A stretch of 5,131 nt of DNA from Nocardia sp. (GTDB lineage: Bacteria > Actinomycetota > Actinomycetes > Mycobacteriales > Mycobacteriaceae), in NCBI GenBank assembly GCA_017354515.1, contig JAFMQT010000366.1, positions 1 to 5,131 on the forward strand, written 5' to 3'. The position numbers and the translations under genes are program-made. Under the pieces are notes generated by a model. That model was not told the DNA's origin, did no database searches, and worked only from the letters and a program-made list of their open reading frames with translations. Below are positions 1-4,397 of the stretch, piece by piece. Each line of letters opens with the position of its first letter. Within the stretch, counting starts at the first letter, position 1.

Positions 1-556
1 CAAGGCCGGTAAGCAGGTCCTGAAGGACTACATCATCTTTCCGCTGCTGACCGGTCCGCTGTTCGTTTCGACGCTGGCCGGTAACGCCACCGCCAACCTG
101 GTGCGCAATATCTGGTCGTATTCGATCATCTTCTGCGGACACTTTCCCACCGGCGTACAGACGTTCACCGAGGAGGAGACCGAGAACGAGACCCGCGGCG
201 AATGGTACGTGCGGCAGATGCTGGGCTCGGCCAACATCACCGGCAGCAAGCTGTTCCACATCATGTCCGGAAACCTCTCGCACCAGATCGAACACCATCT
301 GTTCCCGGATCTGCCGGCCAATCGGTATCCGGAGATGGCGCCCGAGGTGCGAGCGCTCTGCGAGAAGTACGGCCTGCCCTACAACACCGGGCCGCTGGGC
401 AAACAGCTCGCTTCGGTCTGGCGCAAGATCTTCACCCTCGCCCTGCCACCGGCGATCGTCGGGAAGCAGTCGTCACCTGGTGTTATCGTTTTGCGTAAGC
501 GCTCCGACTCGGATGCGGACGCGACGGACTCCGAAGTGAGCAAGGTGGGCGGATAA
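1..556 (+). CDS. Membrane fatty acid desaturase, DesA3-like (3' part only)
   Basis: This is the C-terminal part, about 184 residues, of a membrane di-iron acyl-CoA/acyl-lipid desaturase. The first full codon is at base 2, and the start lies outside the window. The protein would insert a double bond into a fatty acyl chain using O2 and electrons from a reductase partner. The visible part has a hydrophobic stretch (FPLLTGPLFVSTLAG), then CGHFP with a candidate iron-ligand His, then the third histidine box HQIEHH (encoded near 281-298) followed by LFPDLPANRYP. HXXHH followed by LFP is the family hallmark. The FCGHFP and EHHLFPDLP wording resembles mycobacterial DesA3 (Rv3229c type, stearoyl-CoA delta-9), as I recall it. 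The first two His boxes should lie upstream, outside the window. The C-terminal tail of about 30 residues is polar, charged and probably cytosolic. It ends with TAA at 554-556, and a small gene begins at the next base. The desaturase family is secure; the delta-9 specificity is inferred. Confidence 0.93.
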   Translation, partial: KAGKQVLKDYIIFPLLTGPLFVSTLAGNATANLVRNIWSYSIIFCGHFPTGVQTFTEEETENETRGEWYVRQMLGSANITGSKLFHIMSGNLSHQIEHHLFPDLPANRYPEMAPEVRALCEKYGLPYNTGPLGKQLASVWRKIFTLALPPAIVGKQSSPGVIVLRKRSDSDADATDSEVSKVGG

Positions 557-928
557 GTGGTCGGCAAGTTCGAAACCAACAAGGATCTGGTCCAGGAGCT
601 GACCTCGTCCGGGGCACGGCATGTCGGAAAGATCGCAACGATCATCACCGGCACCGTGTCCGAGGTGACGCACGAGATCGGTGAGTGGATCACCGACGCC
701 ATCGAGATGCGCGAGGCGGCCGCGGCCGCGCGGCAGGATGCCGCCGCGGCGCGGCAGGATGAGCACGCGGCCGGCGAGGACGGCCCCGATACCCATCCCC
801 GCGAGGCCACGGATCCCACACGGCCGCGCGCGGACGTACGGTACGAGGGTTCGTCCTCCGCGACGGAAAACGGTGCCGCGCAACCGATTATCGACGCGGA
901 TGTGGAGTACATCGACCCGCACGAGTGA
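557..928 (+). CDS. Alanine-rich hypothetical protein coupled to the desaturase
   Basis: I do not recognise the family of this 123-residue protein. It starts with GTG at the base after the desaturase TAA stop. A purine-rich GGTGGGCGG (544-552), inside the end of the desaturase gene, is the likely ribosome-binding site, so the two genes are probably one transcript with coupled translation. Residues 1-50 look like mixed helix (GKIATIITGTVSEVTHEIGEW). Residues 55-68 are a perfect tandem heptad AAAARQD-AAAARQD. Residues 70-108 are polar, rich in Pro, Asp and Arg, and probably disordered. The C-terminus is acidic (IIDADVEYIDPHE). No signal peptide or clear membrane span is seen. The helical middle could form a short coiled coil or lie along a membrane. 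A role with the desaturase, as an accessory or stability factor, is suggested only by its position. Codon use matches its neighbours, which supports real coding. Confidence 0.8.
   Translation: MVGKFETNKDLVQELTSSGARHVGKIATIITGTVSEVTHEIGEWITDAIEMREAAAAARQDAAAARQDEHAAGEDGPDTHPREATDPTRPRADVRYEGSSSATENGAAQPIIDADVEYIDPHE
719..760 (+). repeat. Two tandem 21-bp in-frame repeats (AAAARQD x2)
   Basis: Units 719-739 and 740-760 each encode AAAARQD and share the identical 13-base block GCGCGGCAGGATG (728-740 and 749-761). The unit length is a multiple of three, so copy-number changes would keep the frame. Both units lie within the coupled small gene and add a heptad-periodic alanine helix. Confidence 0.8.
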
Positions 929-942
929 TTGCTCCGACCCGA

Positions 943-979
943 CCGCCGGCGGTATCAGAAGACCGGCAGCCGCCGGCGG
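943..979. terminator. Candidate bidirectional hairpin at a convergent gene junction
   Basis: The 10-base self-complementary block CCGCCGGCGG occurs at 943-952 and again at 970-979. Either strand's RNA can therefore fold into a 10-bp GC stem with a 17-base loop. The left arm is in the 26-bp gap between the plus-strand gene ending at 928 and the minus-strand gene ending at 955. The right arm is inside the last codons of the minus-strand gene. There is no U-tract, as is usual for actinobacterial terminators. The position fits termination, but GC-rich coding sequence can produce such repeats by chance. Confidence 0.35.
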
Positions 980-1494
980 TGCTCGGCTATATCGATGATC
1001 AGATCCTGATATCCGTCGGCCAGCTCGGCCAGGCGGACCCAATGCAGATGGCCCTCGCCCGGAACCGGGCCTACCGGTGTATCCGGGCCGGGATCGTCGG
1101 CGGGGAAGCCCAATGCGTCCTGGGCGGCCACCCACTTTCCGGCCATCCGGTCGATGACCGCGCCCAGGGTTTCGGTGTGCAGCGAGGCGCCGTCGCGATG
1201 TTCGACATTGTCGGCGACCCAGTTGTCGATGCGCGCCACCAGGTTATCGCGTTCGCCGTCGAGTTCGGCGAGTCGGCGGGTGCGATCGGCCAATTCGGCA
1301 CCGGAGATGTGCGGATCGCGCCCGTCCAGGTGGGCCGCGCGGCGTGCTCGATGACAGTGCACCAACGCTCGGGCCGCCGTCAGCACCGGATGTTCGCCGG
1401 TGACCTCCGCCATCGAGCGGAATGCGCCCAGCAGCTCCGAGACCGGGGGAAGTGCGCCGGTGCCGCCACGGTCACGGGCGTATGCGGTAGTCAT
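955..1494 (-). CDS. DUF4254 domain-containing protein
   Basis: This is a 179-residue soluble protein with no signal peptide or membrane segment. I assign it to DUF4254 from its layout: HPVL at 35-38, an Arg/His-rich helix (HCHRARR, 46-52), a second helix with IDNWV (89-93), the strongly patterned HTETLGAVIDRMA (106-118), and a final helix RLAELADGYQDLI (154-166). I remember this arrangement from many Nocardia paralogues. The function of that family is not established; in other bacteria DUF4254 proteins are seen near polysaccharide-synthesis genes. The ATG at 1494 is supported by GAGAGGG (minus strand, 1510-1504) nine bases upstream. It converges with the desaturase unit and diverges from the small gene at 1736. 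The Pro/Gly/Asp-rich stretch at 131-147 is probably a flexible linker. Confidence 0.85.
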   Translation of the reverse strand: MTTAYARDRGGTGALPPVSELLGAFRSMAEVTGEHPVLTAARALVHCHRARRAAHLDGRDPHISGAELADRTRRLAELDGERDNLVARIDNWVADNVEHRDGASLHTETLGAVIDRMAGKWVAAQDALGFPADDPGPDTPVGPVPGEGHLHWVRLAELADGYQDLIIDIAEHRRRLPVF

Positions 1495-1598
1495 CGTCGT
1501 GCACCCTCTCAGGTGAGCCAGATCCGTATACAGGAAAGCGTGTCCTCACTTCCTCCGCAATGGATGACAGGCCCGAACACCCAAGCCGCCGGGGAATC

Positions 1599-1604
1599 GT
1601 TATA
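1599..1604 (-). promoter_or_regulatory. Candidate -10 box for the DUF4254 gene
   Basis: Read on the minus strand this is TATAAC, a 5/6 match to TATAAT, in the most AT-rich part of the divergent intergenic region. It would give a leader of nearly 100 bases before the ATG at 1494. No convincing -35 box is seen at 16-18 bp, so confidence is low. Confidence 0.25.
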
Positions 1605-1614
1605 TGTGTTACGC

Positions 1615-1632
1615 CGCGATCACATCATCGCG
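1615..1632. promoter_or_regulatory. Inverted repeat CGCGAT-N6-ATCGCG, possible operator
   Basis: Two perfect 6-base arms (1615-1620 and 1627-1632) flank a 6-base spacer, CACATC. The repeat lies in the gap between the divergent DUF4254 gene and the small gene at 1736, about 10 bp upstream of the candidate minus-strand -10 box. Symmetry and position suit a dimeric repressor. I do not recognise the site as that of a known regulator. The rest of the 241-bp gap (1495-1735) shows no gene or RNA that I can support. Confidence 0.3.
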
Positions 1633-1721
1633 AAGATACTACCTACGGCCCGCTTCGATCCGGCAGCGATTGGTGAGCAACCGATTACGGGGAGGTGGAT
1701 GCGAGCGGCCGGGTGGGTGAT

Positions 1722-1727
1722 TAGCCT
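1722..1727 (+). promoter_or_regulatory. Candidate -10 box giving a leaderless transcript
   Basis: TAGCCT fits the actinobacterial TANNNT -10 pattern and ends eight bases before the ATG at 1736. Transcription would therefore start at or within a base or two of the start codon. No Shine-Dalgarno sequence is present in the intervening CTGGTCTGTT, which agrees with leaderless translation. No clear -35 box is seen. Confidence 0.4.
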
Positions 1728-1735
1728 GGTCTGTT

Positions 1736-2062
1736 ATGCCCGCTTACGTTTCCTCGCCGGAGCTCACCTTCGGTTTCCTGTTCGCACTGGAAGATCCGGA
1801 GCGAATCGCCGAGGTGGTGCGGTCGCTGGTGGAGCGCCGTACGGTGTCGGTCTTTCGCCTGGCCCATGTCTCCGGGGCGGACGGACCGCCGGAACGGTAT
1901 GTGGTGAATTGGGCGTCCATTCCGCAGATTTCGATCACGACCTCGGCTCCGGCGCCCAATTCCCGGGATGCCGAGCGAACGATGCTGGTCAACGCATTCC
2001 TGGGGGAGGGCGGCGAGATCAGCCTGTATTCGGCGGACAACCAACCCGAAGATCAGCCCTGA
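1736..2062 (+). CDS. Small hypothetical protein, unknown family
   Basis: I do not recognise this 108-residue protein. It has no signal peptide or membrane span. Residues 8-34 suggest a strand and helix (LTFGFLFALEDPERIAEVVRS). Later strand-like segments include TVSVFRLAHVSG, RYVVNWASIPQISITTSA and GGEISLYSA, so a small alpha/beta fold is likely, with an acidic tail (DNQPEDQP). The ATG at 1736 is the only reasonable start because an in-frame TGA lies at 1718-1720. It has no Shine-Dalgarno sequence but has a suitably placed -10 box, so a leaderless mRNA is likely. The gene stands alone, divergent from the DUF4254 gene and convergent with the tRNA. Codon use is high-GC at third positions like its neighbours. 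It is probably real, with no function assignable. Confidence 0.72.
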   Translation: MPAYVSSPELTFGFLFALEDPERIAEVVRSLVERRTVSVFRLAHVSGADGPPERYVVNWASIPQISITTSAPAPNSRDAERTMLVNAFLGEGGEISLYSADNQPEDQP

Positions 2063-2212
2063 TCCGTTCGGCACCGATCGGTCGCCGATTCTCAACGAAC
2101 TCACAGGGTGTGTCCAGCAACACCCCAGCCGTGGGCGTGAGGATCGACAGTGTTGAACACACCGCGGAAATGATCCGGCGAGCGGGTGCAGGCTCGAATC
2201 GGACCCCGGTGC

Positions 2213-2244
2213 ACTGCCCCGGCGAACAGGGACGCCGGGGCAGT
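2213..2244. terminator. Strong 12-bp hairpin terminator, likely bidirectional
   Basis: ACTGCCCCGGCG (2213-2224) and its exact complement (2233-2244) form a perfect 12-bp stem with an 8-base loop. It sits about 50 bp past the 3' end of the minus-strand tRNA and 150 bp past the plus-strand small gene, so it can end both transcripts. There is no U-tract on either strand, as in many actinobacterial intrinsic terminators. The rest of 2063-2295 contains only short palindromes such as ACCGATCGGT (2072-2081) and a weak 6-bp hairpin (2106-2125). Confidence 0.75.
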
Positions 2245-2295
2245 CTCGTGTTCGGGGAAGATTCATCCGGAGGGTGTGAGTCCGGTCGGGACTCG

Positions 2296-2371
2296 TGGAG
2301 CGGATGACGGGATTCGAACCCGCGACCCTCACCTTGGCAAGGTGATGCGCTACCAGCTGCGCTACATCCGC
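2296..2371 (-). tRNA. tRNA-Gly (anticodon GCC)
   Basis: The minus strand folds as a complete cloverleaf. The acceptor stem GCGGATG pairs with CATCCGC. The D-arm is GCGC-AGCTGGTA-GCGC. The anticodon stem TCACC/GGTGA carries the loop TTGCCAA, giving anticodon GCC, which reads GGC glycine codons. The variable loop is GGGTC. The T-arm is GCGGG-TTCGAAT-CCCGT with one G-U pair. The discriminator base is T, as expected for bacterial tRNA-Gly, and CCA is encoded (2298-2296). The body is 73 nt plus CCA. GGC is a major glycine codon in this GC-rich DNA, so this is likely a heavily used tRNA. A strong hairpin lies downstream and a separate terminator upstream, so it appears to be an independent unit. 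Confidence 0.97.
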
Positions 2372-2396
2372 ATTCGCCGTTCGGCGGTGCTCGCAA

Positions 2397-2402
2397 ACAA
2401 TA
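2397..2402 (-). promoter_or_regulatory. Candidate -10 box for tRNA-Gly
   Basis: TATTGT on the minus strand fits TANNNT and lies 25 bp upstream of the mature tRNA 5' end. It is between the tRNA and the terminator of the preceding gene. That would leave a leader of about 19 nt to be trimmed by RNase P, containing a small CGCCG/CGGCG inverted repeat (2375-2386). No good -35 element is visible. Confidence 0.35.
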
Positions 2403-2427
2403 ACCGAACTCGCCGTGAATACGCGAA

Positions 2428-2460
2428 TCGGCTGGTCACCCTTGTGAGGTGGCCAGCCGA
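2428..2460 (-). terminator. Hairpin terminator of the DUF445 gene
   Basis: Arms 2428-2440 (TCGGCTGGTCACC) and 2448-2460 (GGTGGCCAGCCGA) form a 13-bp stem with one G-U pair and a 7-base loop. It begins about 30 bp beyond the DUF445 stop codon and lies before the tRNA on the same strand, so it separates the two transcripts. There is no U-tract. Confidence 0.75.
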
Positions 2461-2489
2461 CTCATCACTACCGAGCGGCGTTCGGCCGA

Positions 2490-3713
2490 TCAGCTGAGCA
2501 GGAGGTGGACCTGCAGTTCACCGACGAGGAAGCCGAGCACACCGCCGATGGCGACGAGTTTCCACTCGTCCTGTTTGAACGCCGGGCGCAGCAGGCCCTC
2601 GTATTCGTCGTCGGTGAGCAGGGCGGTCTTCTCGATCACCAGATTGCGCAGGTCCAGGGTCTGCATGGCCTGGTGGTTGAATTTGCCGGCCGAGGTCTTG
2701 ATGTAGGCCATCAGTTCCGGCACCAGCTCGCGCTTGACCTTCGTGATGGAATCGCCGGCGACCAGCATGACCAGCGGGCGGGCCGGTGCGGCCTGGGTGT
2801 CGATGAACTCGTCCATGCGGCGGGCCAGAATCGAGGCCAGCCGGTCCGAACGCTCGCCGTTGAGGACGGCTTCGAGCATTTTGGCCGGGGTCAGGATCTC
2901 ATTGGCGATCAGGTCGCCGTAGTCGATGCAGACTTGTTCGCGGCGCTTGTGGAACAAGCCCTGCCAGCCGATACCGAAGATCTTGATCGGCTTGACCGGC
3001 CGGAAGATCATCTGCAGTGCCAGCCAGTCGGTGGTCAGACCGGTGAAACCGCCGAACAGCGGCATCAGCAGCGGAGAATGTGTGAACGCCCAGGTGATCA
3101 TCTGAACGAAGCCCAGCACGGTGCCGAAGTACAGGCCCGAGCGCACGATGAAGCGCAGCTCGTTCTTGCCGATCCGGCGGACCAGCTCGACCAGTAGTGC
3201 CTTGTCGTTGACCAGGGTGTCGACCGCGATGGATCGCAGGTCCATCACCTGGTCGAGATTGGTGCGCAGGTCGGTGACGATCTCGTCGATCAGTTCGGGG
3301 ACATCGCGCTGGACGCGCCGGACCATCGTCTCGCGGGCGAAATCGGGCATGTTGAGCCACAGCCGGGGCTCGTAGCGCATCATGATCTCTTCGATCGTGT
3401 GCGCCACCGCGTCATCGAGCGGTTCGCGCAGCCGCGTGGTCAGCTCGCCGACGTCGATGCGGCCGAGGATCTCCTGTGGATCGATCAGCCGGGAGAACAT
3501 CAGGTCCACGGCGATGGTGGCCATTCGCGGGGCGGCCTTGGGAATGACCCCCTGCCAGCCGAACCACGGCGGAATGCCCTTGAATTCCAAAGGCCGGCAC
3601 AGCATTTCGACGGCGACGAGTTTGGTGGTCCAGCCGATCAGGGCGGCGACCACGGGGATCGAGCAGTACAGCAGCCAATGATCGGAGAAATCCTTGATGA
3701 GTGCGGAGATCAT
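2490..3713 (-). CDS. DUF445 family membrane protein
   Basis: This 407-residue membrane protein belongs to DUF445 (YheB/YjiN type), whose function is unknown. It has a hydrophobic N-terminal segment (about 14-29) followed by the family motif GWTTKLVAVEMLCRP (27-41) and GWQGVIPKAAPRMA (52-65). A long, mainly helical, charged region follows (70-185). One or two central membrane segments span about 192-226. A second copy of the motif is GLTTDWLALQMIFRP (225-239) with GWQGLFHKRREQV (249-261). Another helical region precedes a final hydrophobic segment (384-406) that ends at the C-terminus. The ATG at 3713 has GGGG seven bases upstream. It is the last gene of the three minus-strand genes, 88 bp after the SnoaL-like gene, and has its own promoter region with a KstR-like operator and a CRP-like site. 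A hairpin follows the stop. The family call is firm; its role, perhaps in the envelope, is not known. Confidence 0.92.
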   Translation of the reverse strand: MISALIKDFSDHWLLYCSIPVVAALIGWTTKLVAVEMLCRPLEFKGIPPWFGWQGVIPKAAPRMATIAVDLMFSRLIDPQEILGRIDVGELTTRLREPLDDAVAHTIEEIMMRYEPRLWLNMPDFARETMVRRVQRDVPELIDEIVTDLRTNLDQVMDLRSIAVDTLVNDKALLVELVRRIGKNELRFIVRSGLYFGTVLGFVQMITWAFTHSPLLMPLFGGFTGLTTDWLALQMIFRPVKPIKIFGIGWQGLFHKRREQVCIDYGDLIANEILTPAKMLEAVLNGERSDRLASILARRMDEFIDTQAAPARPLVMLVAGDSITKVKRELVPELMAYIKTSAGKFNHQAMQTLDLRNLVIEKTALLTDDEYEGLLRPAFKQDEWKLVAIGGVLGFLVGELQVHLLLS

Positions 3714-3731
3714 GCTGCTACCCCGCGAGGA

Positions 3732-3760
3732 TACTTAGCGAGAGAAAGGACCACGGACAA
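3732..3760 (-). promoter_or_regulatory. Candidate promoter of the DUF445 gene
   Basis: On the minus strand, TTGTCC (3760-3755, partial match to TTGACA) and TAAGTA (3737-3732) are 17 bp apart, upstream of the ATG at 3713. An alternative -10 box, TATCCT (3733-3728), overlaps it. The KstR-like box adjoins the -35 element, so a bound repressor could block polymerase. Both boxes are imperfect. Confidence 0.35.
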
Positions 3761-3780
3761 AACTGTAACACGTTCTAGTT
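3761..3780. promoter_or_regulatory. KstR-type operator upstream of the DUF445 gene
   Basis: TGTAACACGTTCTA at 3764-3777 fits the published KstR consensus TNNAACNNGTTNNA at all eight fixed positions. The symmetry extends outward to AACT...AGTT, giving a 20-bp interrupted palindrome. KstR is the TetR-family repressor of cholesterol/steroid catabolism genes in Mycobacterium and Rhodococcus, and is released by steroid-CoA intermediates. The box lies between the SnoaL-like stop codon and the DUF445 start, next to the candidate -35 box. Binding is inferred from sequence alone. Confidence 0.7.
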
Positions 3781-3790
3781 CAAGGTTCAT

Positions 3791-3806
3791 TGTGAGACGT
3801 TTCACT
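3791..3806. promoter_or_regulatory. CRP-like site (TGTGA-N6-TCACT)
   Basis: TGTGAGACGTTTCACT matches the CRP/GlxR consensus TGTGA-N6-TCACA at nine of ten fixed bases. It overlaps the stop codon of the SnoaL-like gene and lies about 70 bp upstream of the inferred DUF445 transcription start, a workable distance for an activator. It is only a candidate. Confidence 0.4.
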
Positions 3807-4236
3807 GTCCAGCGGCGAGGAACATGTAGCTCTTCTCCTCGACGCGCCGGGCGATCTTCCAGGTTCCGTCGACGCGGGCGAAAGTGTCCAGGTACCACAG
3901 GCCGCACAGCATCAGGTTCTGATCGCCCCCGGTCTCGCCGACCAGCATCGGATTGTGGCACATCGTGCGCGCCGTCGCCCGATCACCGTCGACGGTGATC
4001 GAGGAATTGCTGATCAGGTGCTGGAAGGCCAGGAAGTTCGGCAGCACGGTCGACAGGAACTCCTTGATCTGCGCCAGGTCACCGGCGGCGCCGCCCATCG
4101 CCGAATAGTCGATATAGGCGTCCTCGGTGAACATGTCGTCGAGCAGATCCCACTGGTGGGTGTCCACCGCGTGCGAGTAGCGGACCATCAGATCCTCGAT
4201 CTCGAGGCGGTCCGATATCTGCTGCAGAGACAGCAT
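3802..4236 (-). CDS. SnoaL-like / NTF2-fold protein, possible dehydratase or isomerase
   Basis: This is a 144-residue SnoaL_4-type protein of the NTF2-like fold, a cone-shaped alpha+beta barrel with a buried pocket. The pattern is clear: IEDLMVRYSHAVDTHQWDLL (13-32) is the N-terminal helix pair, MFTEDAYIDYS (35-45) the first strand, FQHLISNSSITVDGDRATAR (71-90) the central hairpin, and GLWYLDTFARVDGTWKIARR (112-131) the last sheet strands. Tyr20, Asp25 and His73 have the same spacing as Tyr30, Asp35 and His83 of the bile-acid 7-alpha-dehydratase BaiE, as I remember it, so dehydratase or isomerase chemistry on a steroid or polycyclic substrate is possible. The ATG at 4236 has a strong GGAGG four bases upstream. 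A further upstream ATG at 4368 is in frame, but the extra residues are unlike the family. The adjacent KstR-like box supports a steroid link. The substrate is unproven. Confidence 0.88.
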   Translation of the reverse strand: MLSLQQISDRLEIEDLMVRYSHAVDTHQWDLLDDMFTEDAYIDYSAMGGAAGDLAQIKEFLSTVLPNFLAFQHLISNSSITVDGDRATARTMCHNPMLVGETGGDQNLMLCGLWYLDTFARVDGTWKIARRVEEKSYMFLAAGQ

Positions 4237-4300
4237 GGGTACCTCCGATTGGTAGGGCGACGCTATCGCCGGCGGCGCCGGAATCGGCGTACGACACCGA

Positions 4301-4306
4301 ATAGTA
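4301..4306 (-). promoter_or_regulatory. Candidate -10 box of the SnoaL-like gene
   Basis: TACTAT on the minus strand fits TANNNT and would give a leader of roughly 55-60 bases before the ATG at 4236. That leader includes a small CCGGC/GCCGG hairpin (4269-4281). TTCGGC, 18 bp upstream, is a poor -35 box. The rest of the 158-bp gap holds a palindrome at 4384-4397 and no gene. Confidence 0.3.
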
Positions 4307-4383
4307 GTGCGCATCGTAATCGGTGCCGAATTCTCTCGCTCGCCGAATTGCTGTGCGCCACAGACCAACCGGTTCTCGGTAAG

Positions 4384-4397
4384 TGAGTACGTACTCA
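4384..4397. promoter_or_regulatory. Perfect 14-bp palindrome, probable operator
   Basis: TGAGTACGTACTCA is its own reverse complement over all 14 bases, with no spacer, so it cannot form a normal hairpin terminator. A dimeric repressor site (TetR-like) is the likeliest role. It includes the TGA stop of the oxidoreductase gene (4397-4395) and lies about 150 bp upstream of the SnoaL-like start. It is not a KstR box, and I cannot name the regulator. Confidence 0.5.

Noticed and set aside
379..1135. Two overlapping minus-strand open frames opposite the desaturase end and the small coupled gene
   Set aside because: They overlap each other and two better-supported plus-strand genes, as well as the DUF4254 3' end. 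They have low-complexity Arg/Gly/Ala/Ser content and no family resemblance.
2106..2125. A GGGTGT/ACACCC hairpin as the terminator of the gene ending at 2062
   Set aside because: The stem is only 6 bp with no U-tract. The 12-bp hairpin at 2213-2244 is a much better candidate.
925..2307. A 460-codon plus-strand open frame
   Set aside because: It runs antisense through the DUF4254 gene, then across the intergenic gap, the small gene in another frame, and into the tRNA 3' end. Its composition is typical of a GC-rich shadow frame, with no recognisable domain or ribosome-binding site.
2296..2371. tRNA-Gly as an integration site of a mobile element
   Set aside because: No integrase, no duplicated tRNA 3' end and no change in base composition was seen on either side.
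2505..3197. A 230-codon plus-strand open frame
   Set aside because: It is fully antisense to the well-supported DUF445 gene, and its His/Gln/Asp-rich composition is the usual antisense shadow pattern.
4237..4368. An N-terminal extension of the SnoaL-like protein to the ATG at 4368
   Set aside because: The extra residues do not resemble the family, while the ATG at 4236 has a strong GGAGG and begins directly at the conserved N-terminal helix.
4367..4374. AACCGGTT as a second KstR box upstream of the SnoaL-like gene
   Set aside because: The core AACNNGTT is present but the outer T and A of TNNAACNNGTTNNA are missing, and the symmetry does not extend beyond eight bases.
3955..4386. A 143-codon plus-strand open frame
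   Set aside because: It is antisense to the SnoaL-like gene and its upstream region, Arg-rich, and without a domain or ribosome-binding site.
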